Assembly (NCBI RefSeq): GCF_040050925.1
Contig: NZ_CP157390.1
Span: forward strand, 1,922,001 to 1,986,000
DNA from: Leifsonia sp. NPDC080035
GTDB lineage: Bacteria > Actinomycetota > Actinomycetes > Actinomycetales > Microbacteriaceae
Direction: 5' to 3'
DNA length: 64,000 bases
The notes beneath the pieces were generated by a model that was not told the origin of the DNA, did no database searches, and was given only the letters and a program-made list of their open reading frames with translations. Shown here one piece after another: positions 17,067 to 25,164 of this stretch; within the stretch, counting starts at the first letter, position 1, and each line of letters starts with the position of its first letter. The position numbers and the translations under genes are program-made.

Positions 17067-17273
17067 ATGGACAACCTGGAGACGGCGGAGACGGCGATCC
17101 GCGAGGCGAGGGCGGCCCTCGCGGCCGCGGCGGCGACCCCCGGTGGCTGGACGGAGCCCGTTCGGCTCGCGCTCGACGCGATCGAGAGCGCGGTCGCCGA
17201 GCTCAGCGAGCTGCGCGACCAGCCGCGCGAGAACACGGGGGAGTCGGGACCGGACGCGTCCTTCATCCGCTGA
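17067..17273 (+). CDS. Small acidic helical protein of unknown function
   Basis: A 68-aa frame starting MDNLETAETAIREARAALAA, alanine- and glutamate-rich and predicted to be almost all helix (possible coiled coil), with high third-position G/C. A GGAG sits directly before ATG 17067 and a better GGGAGGG about 13 nt upstream, so the start is uncertain; an ATG at 17010 in frame would add 19 basic residues of poor character. No family recognised. Lies between the beta-lactamase and a methyltransferase on the same strand. Confidence 0.5.
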   Translation: MDNLETAETAIREARAALAAAAATPGGWTEPVRLALDAIESAVAELSELRDQPRENTGESGPDASFIR

Positions 17274-17316
17274 CGAGCACGGCGCCCGCTGACGCGCACG
17301 GCGCTACGCTGCCAGC

Positions 17317-17937
17317 ATGACCGACGAGCACCTCCGCGCCGTCCGCGCCCGTTTCGACGAGCGCGCAGGCGAGTACGACGACAGCGCCATGCACCGCGCG
17401 CTCGCGGCCGAGGTCGCCGCGTTCGCCGAGGTGCGGCCCGGGTCCGACGTGCTCGACGTCGCGACCGGGACCGGACTCGTGCTGCGGTCGCTGCGCGATG
17501 CGCGCGCGGGCGCCCGGCTCACCGGTGTCGACCTGTCGCCCGGGATGCTCGCCGTCGCCCGCGAGCGGCTGCCCGAGGCCGCGTTCATCGAGGCGGACGC
17601 CACCGCGCTGCCGATCCTGGACGCGACCGTCGACGTGGTGATCTGCGTCACCGGGATGCACCTGTTCCCCGACCCCGCCGCCGCGATCGCCGAGTGGGCG
17701 CGGGTGCTGCGGCCGGGCGGGCGGGCCGTCACCGCCACCTTCGGCAGGATGGACCCGGCCGCGCACGGCGGAGGCCACGGGGCCGCTCAACCGCCCGCCT
17801 ATCCGACCCGCCACGACCTGTTCGAGACCCCGGAGCTGCTGGCGGCGGCCGTCGCGCCCGCCGGCTTCGCCGTCGCGCGGCACGCCTGGTGGACCTCCGG
17901 CGCCGACCGCATCCTCCTCGCCGAGCTCACCCGCTGA
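17317..17937 (+). CDS. Class I SAM-dependent methyltransferase
   Basis: A 206-aa UbiE/Methyltransf_11-type enzyme: VLDVATGTGLVLRSLRDA (motif I), LTGVDLSPGMLAVARERLP (acidic loop), EADATALPILDATVDVVICV (motif II region) and RVLRPGGRAVTATFG. Substrate unknown; small-molecule methyltransferases of this subgroup are very broad. TACGCT (17305-17310) lies 6 nt before the ATG, so it is probably transcribed as a leaderless single gene. Convergent with the LysM lipoprotein. Confidence 0.83.
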   Translation: MTDEHLRAVRARFDERAGEYDDSAMHRALAAEVAAFAEVRPGSDVLDVATGTGLVLRSLRDARAGARLTGVDLSPGMLAVARERLPEAAFIEADATALPILDATVDVVICVTGMHLFPDPAAAIAEWARVLRPGGRAVTATFGRMDPAAHGGGHGAAQPPAYPTRHDLFETPELLAAAVAPAGFAVARHAWWTSGADRILLAELTR

Positions 17938-17963
17938 CGAGCGCCGCCCTCGGCGGCTGTCGC

Positions 17964-18836
17964 TCAGAGGCTGTCGGGGTCGAGGTTCAGGAGCGTTGTC
18001 GCGTAAAGGGTCTGGCCGGCGCCGAGGGTGCCGTTCTCCGCGTTCAGCCAGATCAGGTCCTGCACCGTGATCCCGAAGCGCTGGGCGACGGCGTCCGTGG
18101 TGTCGCCCGGCGCGACCTTGTACCGCTTCGGCGCGCCGGAGGCCGTGGTCGCCGTGACCGTGCCGCCGGCGTTCGCGGCGGCCCCGTGATCGACCGGATG
18201 GACGTTTGACTGCCGCACCGGCACCGACCAGTGCACGGTGTCCACCGCGAGCACCTTGCCCGGGCCGAGCTCCACGGGGACACCGGTCGCGGACGGCGCG
18301 GAGGAGTAGGTGACGAGCGCCGCGAGGTACGAGGGCTGGCTCTCGGTGCCGAGCGTCCCCGACGAGGACGCCGGGCTGGTGGTCGGACCGCCGAGCTGGT
18401 GGTCGCCGACGCCGTGGTAGGTGAGACCGTCGCCGACGCTCGGCGCGATCTCGAGGAACGTCGCCGAGATCGGCACCGGCACCGTCGAGGTGAAGCGTGT
18501 GAACTGCGCGGTGTACGTGTTGTCGCCATTCGCGACGACCCGGTAGTGGTAGTGGATGCTGCCCTTCGGCGACGCGACGTCGCCCTCGGCGACCACCGTT
18601 CCCTGGGGCACCGGCGTCAGGGTGGGCGGCGGTGGTGGCGGGGTCGGGCTGGCGGACGGGGTGGCTGTCCCGGTCGTGCGGGTGGCATCGGCCGGCGCAG
18701 CGGTCGCCGTCGGCGTCGGCGTGGCGGTGCGCGTCGGTTTCGCAGCCGGGCCTCCACCGCCGAAGAGCGCGCATCCCGCGAGCGCGAGCACCAGCGCGGA
18801 AGCGGCAGCCGCTCCCGCGATCCGTCGAACCGTCAT
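17964..18836 (-). CDS. LysM-domain lipoprotein
   Basis: A 290-aa predicted lipoprotein: basic start, hydrophobic stretch and lipobox LAGC (Cys22), then a Thr/Pro-rich linker (residues ~33-78) likely to be glycosylated or to span the wall. A central beta-rich region of unknown family follows, and a C-terminal LysM repeat (YKVAPGDTTDAVAQRFGITVQDLIWLN) should bind peptidoglycan. It is thus tethered to membrane and cell wall. Function unknown. ATG 18836 is preceded by GGGGGGAACG. Confidence 0.82.
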   Translation of the reverse strand: MTVRRIAGAAAASALVLALAGCALFGGGGPAAKPTRTATPTPTATAAPADATRTTGTATPSASPTPPPPPPTLTPVPQGTVVAEGDVASPKGSIHYHYRVVANGDNTYTAQFTRFTSTVPVPISATFLEIAPSVGDGLTYHGVGDHQLGGPTTSPASSSGTLGTESQPSYLAALVTYSSAPSATGVPVELGPGKVLAVDTVHWSVPVRQSNVHPVDHGAAANAGGTVTATTASGAPKRYKVAPGDTTDAVAQRFGITVQDLIWLNAENGTLGAGQTLYATTLLNLDPDSL

Positions 18837-18856
18837 CGTTCCCCCCTCGGGGAACC

Positions 18857-19561
18857 CTACACGGCCGCCGCCTCGACCGGGACAGGGGCGAGGTAGCCGC
18901 TCAGGGAGCGGGCCAGGACGACGGCGCGGGCGGACACGTCGGCGGTGCTGCCGGTCGCGCCCTCCTCCGCCCACTCGCGCACGGCGATGCGCACGGCACC
19001 GATGCAGGTGACGGCGAGGAGCTCGGCCTTCGCCTCGAACGGGACGCCGCCGTCGCTCGCCGCCGCGTCCACCGCGGCGTCCACCTCGGCCGCCGCCTCC
19101 CGTTCGAGGAGCTCCGCCACCGCGGAGACCAGCCCGGTCCGGAGGTCGTCGAGCCGGCGCATCCGGCGCCGGATCAGCCCGGGGTTGCGGGAGGCGATCA
19201 GCATCCTGGCCTCGTGCAGGTCGGGGTCGCTCTTGTCGGCGGGCAACCCGAGGAAGAGCGCGTCGACGACCGTGGCGACCACGTCGCCACGGTGGGTCTC
19301 CGCCAGGTGGGCGGCGACCTGCTCGCGGTCGCCCCAGGCGCGCCGGAAGCCGAAGAGCGCGTCCTCCTTGCTGTCGAAGTAGTTGAAGAAGGTGCGGTGC
19401 GACACCGGCACGCGCGCGCAGATGTCGTCGATGGTCACGTCGTCGAGCTCGTTGGCGAGAGCGAGCTCGACGGCGGCCCGCTCGAGGTCGGAACGGGTCT
19501 GCGCCTTCTTGCGCTCGCGGAGCCCCTGCGGCGCTGCGGGGGGATTCGGAAGGTTTTGCAT
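18857..19561 (-). CDS. TetR/AcrR-family regulator of the adjacent exporter
   Basis: A 234-aa TetR protein with N-terminal helix-turn-helix VTIDDICARVPVSHRTFFNYFDSKEDALF (residues ~42-70) and a large alpha-helical ligand domain. It is divergent from a DHA2-type exporter, the classical drug-efflux repressor layout. The 97-nt gap between them is unusually A/T-rich and contains an inverted repeat. The extended Pro-rich N-terminus (residues 1-14) precedes the DNA-binding helices. Confidence 0.87.
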   Translation of the reverse strand: MQNLPNPPAAPQGLRERKKAQTRSDLERAAVELALANELDDVTIDDICARVPVSHRTFFNYFDSKEDALFGFRRAWGDREQVAAHLAETHRGDVVATVVDALFLGLPADKSDPDLHEARMLIASRNPGLIRRRMRRLDDLRTGLVSAVAELLEREAAAEVDAAVDAAASDGGVPFEAKAELLAVTCIGAVRIAVREWAEEGATGSTADVSARAVVLARSLSGYLAPVPVEAAAV

Positions 19562-19658
19562 GATCGGAAATTTTGCGTGAATGCAGTTTGTTAGTTGATT
19601 TTGGTCACCTAATTATATATGGTTGCTCATCGTCAACCAATACGTGCGAAGGAAACAC
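19562..19658. promoter_or_regulatory. TetR operator / exporter promoter region
   Basis: A/T-rich gap with TGGTTG (19620-19625) and CAACCA (19634-19639), a perfect 6-bp inverted repeat with an 8-nt spacer, next to the A/T run AATTATATAT (19611-19620) that can supply a -10. AAGGA near 19649 precedes ATG 19659. The repeat is placed to block exporter transcription. Confidence 0.55.
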
Positions 19659-21371
19659 ATGTCAGAAACTCATGCGGCCGAGGAGGCGAACGCAGCGCCC
19701 GCGATGTCGCACCGGCAGGTGCTCGAGTCGCTCTCCGGCCTGCTGCTCGGGATGTTCGTCTCGATCCTCGCGGGCACGGTCGTGGCGACCTCCATGCCGG
19801 TCATCGTCCACGACCTCGGCGGCGACCAGACCGCCTACACCTGGATCGTCACGAGCACGCTGCTCGCCACCACCGTGTCCACGCCCATCTGGGGCAAGCT
19901 CGCCGACCTGCTCAACCGCAAGCTGCTCATCCAGCTCGCGCTCGTGCTGTTCGTGCTCGGCTCGGCGCTCGCCGGCTTCTCGCAGGACACCAACATGCTC
20001 ATCGGCTTCCGTGTCGTCCAGGGCCTCGGCGCCGGTGGTCTCACCGCCCTCAGCCAGATCATCATGGCCGACATCATCAGCCCGCGTGAGCGCGGCCGCT
20101 ACATGGGCCTCTTCGGCGGCATCATGGCCGTCGGCACCGTCGGCGGCCCGCTGATCGGCGGTCTGCTCACCGACTCCGTCGGCTGGCGCTGGAACTTCTA
20201 CGTCGGCGTCCCGATCGCGATCCTGGCGATCATCCTGCTCCAGATCACCCTGAAGCTGCCGAAGCGCAAGCGGAAGGTGCGCATCGACTACCTCGGTGCG
20301 ATCTTCATCGCCGCCGGCGTCTCGCTGCTGCTCATCTGGGTCTCGCTCGCGGGCAAGGACTTCGACTGGTGGAGCGGTCAGACCATCTGGATGGTCGGTG
20401 GCTCGGTTGCCCTGCTCGTCGCCGGTGTGATCACCGAGCTCGTCGTGAAGGAGCCGATCATCCCGCTCGGCCTCTTCAAGAACCGCACCTTCACGCTGGC
20501 GGTCATCGCCTCGATCTCGGTCGGTGTCGCGATGTTCGGCACCTCGGTGTTCCTCGGCCAGTACATGCAGCTCGCTCGCGGCGCCACGCCGACCGAGTCC
20601 GGTCTGCTGACGCTGCCGATGATCTTCGGTCTGCTGCTGTCGTCCATGATCGTCGGTAACCTGATCAGCCGGTTCGGCAAGTGGAAGGCCTACATGGTCG
20701 TCGGCTCGATCCTGCTGACCGTCGGCCTCTACCTGATGAGCACCATCGAGTACGACACCAACTACGTCGTGGTCTCGGTGTACATGTTCATCCTCGGCGC
20801 GGGCGTCGGCATGGTCATGCAGAACCTCGTGCTCATCGTGCAGAACACGGTGCGCCCGGAGCAGCTCGGCGCGGCCAGCTCGAACGTCGCGTTCTTCCGC
20901 AGCCTCGGCGGCACCGTCGGCGTCTCGGTGATGGGCAGCATCCTCGGCACCAAGGTCGTCGACCTGCTGACCGACAAGCAGGCCGACCTGCAGGCGGCCA
21001 TCGTGAAGCTCGGCGCCAAGGGCGCTGAGGTCGCGAAGTCGCTGCAGAGCGGTTCCATCCCGGAGCCGAACAAGCTGCCGGAGAGCGTCCGCGTGATCAT
21101 CGAGTCCGTCTACGGGCAGGCGGTCGCGGACATCTTCCTGGTGGCGGTGCCGCTGGCGATCATCACGATCATCGCGATCCTCTTCCTGCCGAACATCAAG
21201 CTCGGCAACAAGACGGCCATCGAGCGGATGCGCGACGAGACCCCGGCCGAGCAGGCCGAGGAGACCGTCGTGGAGGTCGCCGAGGCGATGATCGGCGCGC
21301 CGACCGGCTCGCTTCCCGCGGTCCGTGCGGAGCAGCGCTCCGAACAGCGTCCTTCCCAGGAAGGCCGCTGA
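19659..21371 (+). CDS. MFS drug exporter, DHA2 (14-TMS, EmrB/QacA-like) family
   Basis: A 570-aa proton-coupled exporter with about 14 membrane segments. The MFS motif A reads GKLADLLNRK and the antiporter-type segment is GFRVVQGLGAGGLTALSQIIM, followed by RGRYMGLFGGIMAVGTVGGPLIGG. A charged ~55-residue cytoplasmic tail ends the protein. Flanked by a divergent TetR and a downstream MarR gene 23 nt after its stop, so it may be under two regulators. Substrate unknown; the family exports dyes, disinfectants and antibiotics. Confidence 0.88.
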   Translation: MSETHAAEEANAAPAMSHRQVLESLSGLLLGMFVSILAGTVVATSMPVIVHDLGGDQTAYTWIVTSTLLATTVSTPIWGKLADLLNRKLLIQLALVLFVLGSALAGFSQDTNMLIGFRVVQGLGAGGLTALSQIIMADIISPRERGRYMGLFGGIMAVGTVGGPLIGGLLTDSVGWRWNFYVGVPIAILAIILLQITLKLPKRKRKVRIDYLGAIFIAAGVSLLLIWVSLAGKDFDWWSGQTIWMVGGSVALLVAGVITELVVKEPIIPLGLFKNRTFTLAVIASISVGVAMFGTSVFLGQYMQLARGATPTESGLLTLPMIFGLLLSSMIVGNLISRFGKWKAYMVVGSILLTVGLYLMSTIEYDTNYVVVSVYMFILGAGVGMVMQNLVLIVQNTVRPEQLGAASSNVAFFRSLGGTVGVSVMGSILGTKVVDLLTDKQADLQAAIVKLGAKGAEVAKSLQSGSIPEPNKLPESVRVIIESVYGQAVADIFLVAVPLAIITIIAILFLPNIKLGNKTAIERMRDETPAEQAEETVVEVAEAMIGAPTGSLPAVRAEQRSEQRPSQEGR

Positions 21372-21394
21372 GCGGACCGGCTATGATCGCGCCC

Positions 21395-21880
21395 ATGAGT
21401 GAGACGGGACGGGCGGCGCAGGGCGACCTCGCCTCCCGCCCCGTCGACCCCCGGACCGACGAGGCGATCGCCGAGGTCGAGGAGCAGTTCACCATCCTGT
21501 TCAACCGGGTGAGCGCCGGGATGCGCGACCGCGCCGCGCGCGTGCATCCCGACCTGCAGCCGGTCGGGTTCAAGCTGCTCAGCACGCTGGTGCGCACCGG
21601 TCCGGTGCACGCGGGCGCGCTGGCAGGGATGCTGCTGACGGACAAGAGCGTCGTGAGCCGCCAGGTGCGCATCCTGGAGGAGCTCGGTTTCGTCGACAGG
21701 CAGACCGACCCCTCCGACCGCCGCGCCAGCTTCCTCGTCGCCACGCCGGCGGCGATCGAGAAGGTCAACGAGGCACGCGCAGCCGACCAGGCGCAGCTCT
21801 ACCGGAACCTTCGCCAGTGGGGCGCGCCCGACGTCGAGCGGCTCGGCGAACTGCTCGCCCGCCTCAACGACCTCGTCTGA
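21395..21880 (+). CDS. MarR-family regulator
   Basis: A 161-aa winged-helix regulator: LKSL-type recognition region LAGMLLTDKSVVSRQVRILEELGFV and wing DRQTDPSDRRASFLVAT. TATGAT (21382-21387) lies 7 nt before ATG 21395, so it probably has its own leaderless promoter in the gap behind the exporter gene. An upstream in-frame ATG at 21383 overlaps that box and is less likely. Likely target is the exporter just upstream (inference). Confidence 0.83.
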   Translation: MSETGRAAQGDLASRPVDPRTDEAIAEVEEQFTILFNRVSAGMRDRAARVHPDLQPVGFKLLSTLVRTGPVHAGALAGMLLTDKSVVSRQVRILEELGFVDRQTDPSDRRASFLVATPAAIEKVNEARAADQAQLYRNLRQWGAPDVERLGELLARLNDLV

Positions 21881-21888
21881 ACACGTAA

Positions 21889-21950
21889 CCGTCCCCGTCC
21901 GGTGCGACCGGCCCTGCTCGAGCAGGGCACGAACGTATCGGGCGGGGACG
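21889..21950. terminator. Bidirectional terminator with nested palindrome
   Basis: An 18-bp perfect palindrome GCCCTGCTCGAGCAGGGC (21911-21928) sits inside outer arms CCGTCCCCGTCC (21889-21900) and GGGCGGGGACG (21940-21950), between the convergent MarR and histidine-kinase genes. A branched stem structure is expected; no long T-tract. Confidence 0.65.
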
Positions 21951-21958
21951 TTCGTCGT

Positions 21959-22945
21959 TCACGCGGCGGGGATGCGCATCTCCAGCACGGTGCCGTCCGG
22001 TCCGGTGGACGCGACCCGCACATCCCCGCCGTGGCGCACGGCCACCTCGCGCACGAGCGAGAGGCCGATCCCGAAGCTCGCCCTGGTGCGGCCGCCCGGC
22101 TGCTCGGTCGCGCGCGCGAACCGGTCGAAGATCCGCGCGGGATCGATGCCCTGGATTCCCGGCCCCCGATCGGCGACCGTCAGGACGGCGTCGCGCCCGT
22201 CCCTCCGCACGGTCACGGCCACCGTCGAGCCGGCGGGCGAGTGCGCGATCGCGTTGTCGAGCAGCGCCGTCGCGCAGCGCTGGACGCCGGCCGGCGGGAC
22301 CGTGGTGGCCGCATCGTCGTCCGCCTCCAGCGACACCGTCACGCCGGCGTCGCGCGCCAGCAGCCGCATCGCGTCCACCGCGCGCCGCACCGGCGGCGCG
22401 AGGGCCGACGGCCCCGCCGCCGGCTCGCGCTCCGGGTCGGCCGCCAGCAGCAGGTCGTCGACCACCTCGATGAGGGTGCGGGTGTCCGCGCGCAGTTCGG
22501 CCACCGTCGGCGCCGACGGGTCGCCCGGTGGCAGGCCGCGCTGCAGCACCTGCAGGCGGGCGTCGAGCACCGCGAGCGGCGTGCGCAGCTCGTGGCCCGC
22601 ATCCGCCACGAAGTCGCGCTGGATGCGCAGCGCGCGGCCGAGCGGACGCACCGCCCTCTGCGTGATCACCACGCTGAGCACGCCGGCGACGGCGACGGCG
22701 AGCACGCCCACCACCGCGAGCGCGATGAGCGCGTCCGTGATGTCCACATAGATCTTGTGCTCGCCCGGCTTCGGCGGCTCGCTGAGTTCGGCCGGCCGCA
22801 GCTGGTCGAGCACGTAGAGCACCGCGACCGCGAGCGCCACGACCACGAGCGCACCGGACGCGATCGTGATCTGCAGGCCGACCATGCGGGATGCGCGGCG
22901 CACCTCCCGGGAGTCGGCGTCGTCCGTCCGCGCGCGGCGGCTCAC
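21959..22945 (-). CDS. Two-component sensor histidine kinase
   Basis: A 328-aa membrane kinase: two membrane spans (residues ~22-45 and ~62-86) around a very short outside loop, a HAMP-like linker, the H-box DAGHELRTPLAVLDAR, N-box LLDNAIAHS, and G-boxes DRGPGI and GIGLSLVREVAVRHGG. The small sensor loop suggests sensing within the membrane or of the cell envelope. GTG 22945 overlaps the regulator stop (GTGA), so kinase and regulator are translated together. Confidence 0.88.
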   Translation of the reverse strand: MSRRARTDDADSREVRRASRMVGLQITIASGALVVVALAVAVLYVLDQLRPAELSEPPKPGEHKIYVDITDALIALAVVGVLAVAVAGVLSVVITQRAVRPLGRALRIQRDFVADAGHELRTPLAVLDARLQVLQRGLPPGDPSAPTVAELRADTRTLIEVVDDLLLAADPEREPAAGPSALAPPVRRAVDAMRLLARDAGVTVSLEADDDAATTVPPAGVQRCATALLDNAIAHSPAGSTVAVTVRRDGRDAVLTVADRGPGIQGIDPARIFDRFARATEQPGGRTRASFGIGLSLVREVAVRHGGDVRVASTGPDGTVLEMRIPAA

Positions 22946-23607
22946 GGCTGCCCCAGCCGGTAGCCCTCGCCCCGCACCGTCGTCACCAGGTCGGGGTCGG
23001 TCTTGCGGCGCAGGTAATGCACGTACGTGTCCACGGTGCCCGGCTGCTCGTCCGCCTCGAACACCGCATCCAGGATCTGCCGGCGGGAGAAGGTGCGCAG
23101 CGGGCTCTCCGCGAGCAGCCGCAGCAGCGCGGACTCGCGGACGGTCAGTTGGATGCGCCCCTCGTACGGCGAGTAGATGCACCGGCTCTCCGGGTAGAAG
23201 CGCCAGTCGCCGACCGGAAGCTCGGCGCCCTCGCCGGTGAACGTGCGCGTCATCGCGCGCAGCCGGGCGAGCAGCTCGTCGAACTCGAACGGTTTCACCA
23301 GGTAGTCGTCGGCCCCGGCATCCAGCCCCTCCACCCGGTCGCGCAGACCGCCGAGCGCGGTGAGCATGATGATCGGCGTCACCACCCGCTTCTCGCGCAG
23401 CGTCGACACCAGCGTCGCGCCGTCGAGGCCGGGAAGGCGCCGGTCGACGACGAGCGCATCGAACCCGCCGGTGAGCCCGGCCGCCAGCCCGCTGTCGCCA
23501 TCGGTCACGCGCGTCACGTCGTAGACCTCGGCGAGCACCTGCTCGATGAGCGGACCGAGGCGCGGGTCGTCCTCCACCAGGAGCACCCGCAGTCGATCCG
23601 CCGCCAT
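22942..23607 (-). CDS. OmpR-family response regulator
   Basis: A 221-aa regulator: receiver domain with acidic pocket VEDD, phosphoacceptor Asp in VVDRRLPG and conserved Lys in DYLVKPFEF; C-terminal winged helix with TVRESALLRLLAESPLRTFSR and VDTYVHYLRRKTDP. The usual Thr/Ser switch is in IIMLTALG. TAGGTT read leftward (23615-23620) lies 7 nt before the ATG, so a leaderless promoter inside the end of the PAP2 gene is likely. Partner of the kinase downstream. Confidence 0.9.
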   Translation of the reverse strand: MAADRLRVLLVEDDPRLGPLIEQVLAEVYDVTRVTDGDSGLAAGLTGGFDALVVDRRLPGLDGATLVSTLREKRVVTPIIMLTALGGLRDRVEGLDAGADDYLVKPFEFDELLARLRAMTRTFTGEGAELPVGDWRFYPESRCIYSPYEGRIQLTVRESALLRLLAESPLRTFSRRQILDAVFEADEQPGTVDTYVHYLRRKTDPDLVTTVRGEGYRLGQP

Positions 23608-23612
23608 GCTGC

Positions 23613-24287
23613 TCAACCTACCGCGCGCGACGACCACCAGCGCCGGACCAGCCGGAGCAGCGCATCCACCAGCAGCACGGCCGCCGTCGCGTAGACAAGA
23701 CTCGCCAGCACGTCGGTCGGGTTGTGCACGCCGAGGTACACCCGTGAGAACGCGGTGACGAGCGGAGCGGCGACCGCGAAGACGATCAGCGGCGTGCGCA
23801 ACCGGCCCGCGCCGAACGTGAGCAGCAGGGCGAGGCCGAGCGCGACCGCGAGGCTGGTGTGGCCGCTCGGGAAGCTGTAGCCGGTGTCCGTGAGGAGGTG
23901 GTGCGGGAGGCCGGCCGAGAGCGGCCTCGGCCGTTGCACGATGTCCTTCACGACGCTCGAGCCGAGCCAGGGGAGGAGCCCGAGCGCCGCGAAGGGGATG
24001 GCGGCGCCGGGACCGCGGCGCAGCCACAGTCCGGCGCTGATCGCGCCCACGATCACGAGGGCCGCGACCGGGGAGAACAGGACGCCGTCGGCGAGGGCGA
24101 CGGCGTCGAGGAACGGGGTGCGCGCGCTCTCGATCGCGCGGATGACAGCGAGGTCCCACGTTCCGATCGCCGGCGTCGCGCGGATGACGAGCCCCGCGAG
24201 CACGACCGCCAGGATGATGCAGAACGGCACGAGGATGGAGCGCGCGGGCAGCGCGGCGCGCCTGCTGGACGCGGTGGTGGCGGTCAC
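23613..24287 (-). CDS. PAP2-superfamily lipid phosphatase
   Basis: A 224-aa membrane phosphatase with about six spans and all three PAP2 motifs: KDIVQRPRP, SFPSGHTSLA and SRVYLGVHNPTDVL. Such enzymes dephosphorylate lipid phosphates such as undecaprenyl pyrophosphate or phosphatidic acid on the outer face. GTG 24287 is preceded by GAAGGAGA. Five nt upstream of the response-regulator start on the same strand, so the two-component genes may also be expressed from its message, hinting at cell-envelope control. Confidence 0.87.
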   Translation of the reverse strand: MTATTASSRRAALPARSILVPFCIILAVVLAGLVIRATPAIGTWDLAVIRAIESARTPFLDAVALADGVLFSPVAALVIVGAISAGLWLRRGPGAAIPFAALGLLPWLGSSVVKDIVQRPRPLSAGLPHHLLTDTGYSFPSGHTSLAVALGLALLLTFGAGRLRTPLIVFAVAAPLVTAFSRVYLGVHNPTDVLASLVYATAAVLLVDALLRLVRRWWSSRAVG

Positions 24288-24324
24288 GGGGGTCTCCTTC
24301 TCTCGGCCTCCACTCTGCGCGGGG

Positions 24325-24394
24325 CGCTCCAAGAAGCCGCTAAGGATGCGACGATGCCGTCTCAGAGGTTTCTGGGAGCGGACGGCGCATCCTT
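24325..24394. promoter_or_regulatory. Interlocked inverted repeats between PAP2 and COG4705 membrane genes
   Basis: Two inverted repeats interlock in the 112-nt divergent gap: CGCTCCAAGAA (24325-24335) with TTCTGGGAGCG (24370-24380), one mismatch; and AAGGATGCG (24342-24350) with CGCATCCTT (24386-24394), perfect. They may be operator sites, perhaps for the nearby OmpR-type regulator (inference). Confidence 0.45.
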
Positions 24395-24399
24395 GCGGG

Positions 24400-25164
24400 A
24401 TGCTGCGCAATAAGGTCCCCGCTGTCACGGCGCTGTTCTGGGTCGCCAAGCTGCTCACCACCGCGATGGGCGAGACGACCTCCGACTGGCTGGTGAAGAA
24501 CGTCGACCCGGTGCTCGCGGTGATCGCGGCGTTCGTCGTGTTCGCCTGCGCGATCGTGCTGCAGTTCGCCGTGCGGCGGTACATCCCCTGGGTGTACTGG
24601 CTGGCGGTGCTCATGGTCGCGGTGTTCGGGACGATGGTCGCCGACGTGCTGCACGTGGAGCTCGGCGTCCCGTACCTGGTCTCGACCATCGGGTTCGCGG
24701 TCGTGCTCGCCGCCGTCTTCGCGCTCTGGTACGCGACGCAGCGGACGCTGTCGGTGCACAGGATCGACAGCAGGCCGCGGGAGCTGTTCTACTGGTGCGC
24801 GGTGCTGGCCACCTTCGCGCTCGGCACGGCGGTCGGCGACCTGACCGCGACGACCTTCGGGCTCGGCTACCTCGCCTCCGGCATCCTCTTCGGGGTGCTC
24901 TTCGCGGTGCCCGGCATCGCCTACCGGTGGTGGGGGCTCGGCGCCACGGCGGCGTTCTGGACCTCGTACGTGCTCACCCGGCCGTTCGGCGCCTCCCTGT
25001 CGGACTGGCTCGCGGTCTCGCACGCACGCGGCGGCCTCGATCTCGGGACCGGGCCGGTCAGCCTCGTGCTGTTCGCCGGGATCGTCGTCTGCGTCGTGCT
25101 GATGAGCACTCGGCGGACCCGGGCTCAGGAGGCGGTGGCTCCGGAGGCGACGCCCGCCGCCTGA
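24400..25164 (+). CDS. COG4705-type multi-pass membrane protein
   Basis: A 254-aa membrane protein with about eight spans built as an internal repeat: LFWVAKLLTTAMGETTSDWL near the start and LFYWCAVLATFALGTAVGDLTATT in the second half, then RPFGASLSDWLAVS. These marks match the uncharacterised COG4705 family that often sits beside two-component or metal-related genes. No biochemical role is established to my knowledge. ATG 24400 overlaps no neighbour at its start; its last 40 nt overlap the convergent gene tail-to-tail. Confidence 0.78.
   Translation: MLRNKVPAVTALFWVAKLLTTAMGETTSDWLVKNVDPVLAVIAAFVVFACAIVLQFAVRRYIPWVYWLAVLMVAVFGTMVADVLHVELGVPYLVSTIGFAVVLAAVFALWYATQRTLSVHRIDSRPRELFYWCAVLATFALGTAVGDLTATTFGLGYLASGILFGVLFAVPGIAYRWWGLGATAAFWTSYVLTRPFGASLSDWLAVSHARGGLDLGTGPVSLVLFAGIVVCVVLMSTRRTRAQEAVAPEATPAA

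Noticed and set aside
23613..24689. Longer PAP2 protein extending through 24287-24689
   Set aside because: The added part reads antisense through the COG4705 gene; GTG 24287 has GAAGGAGA in front and starts just before the first membrane span.
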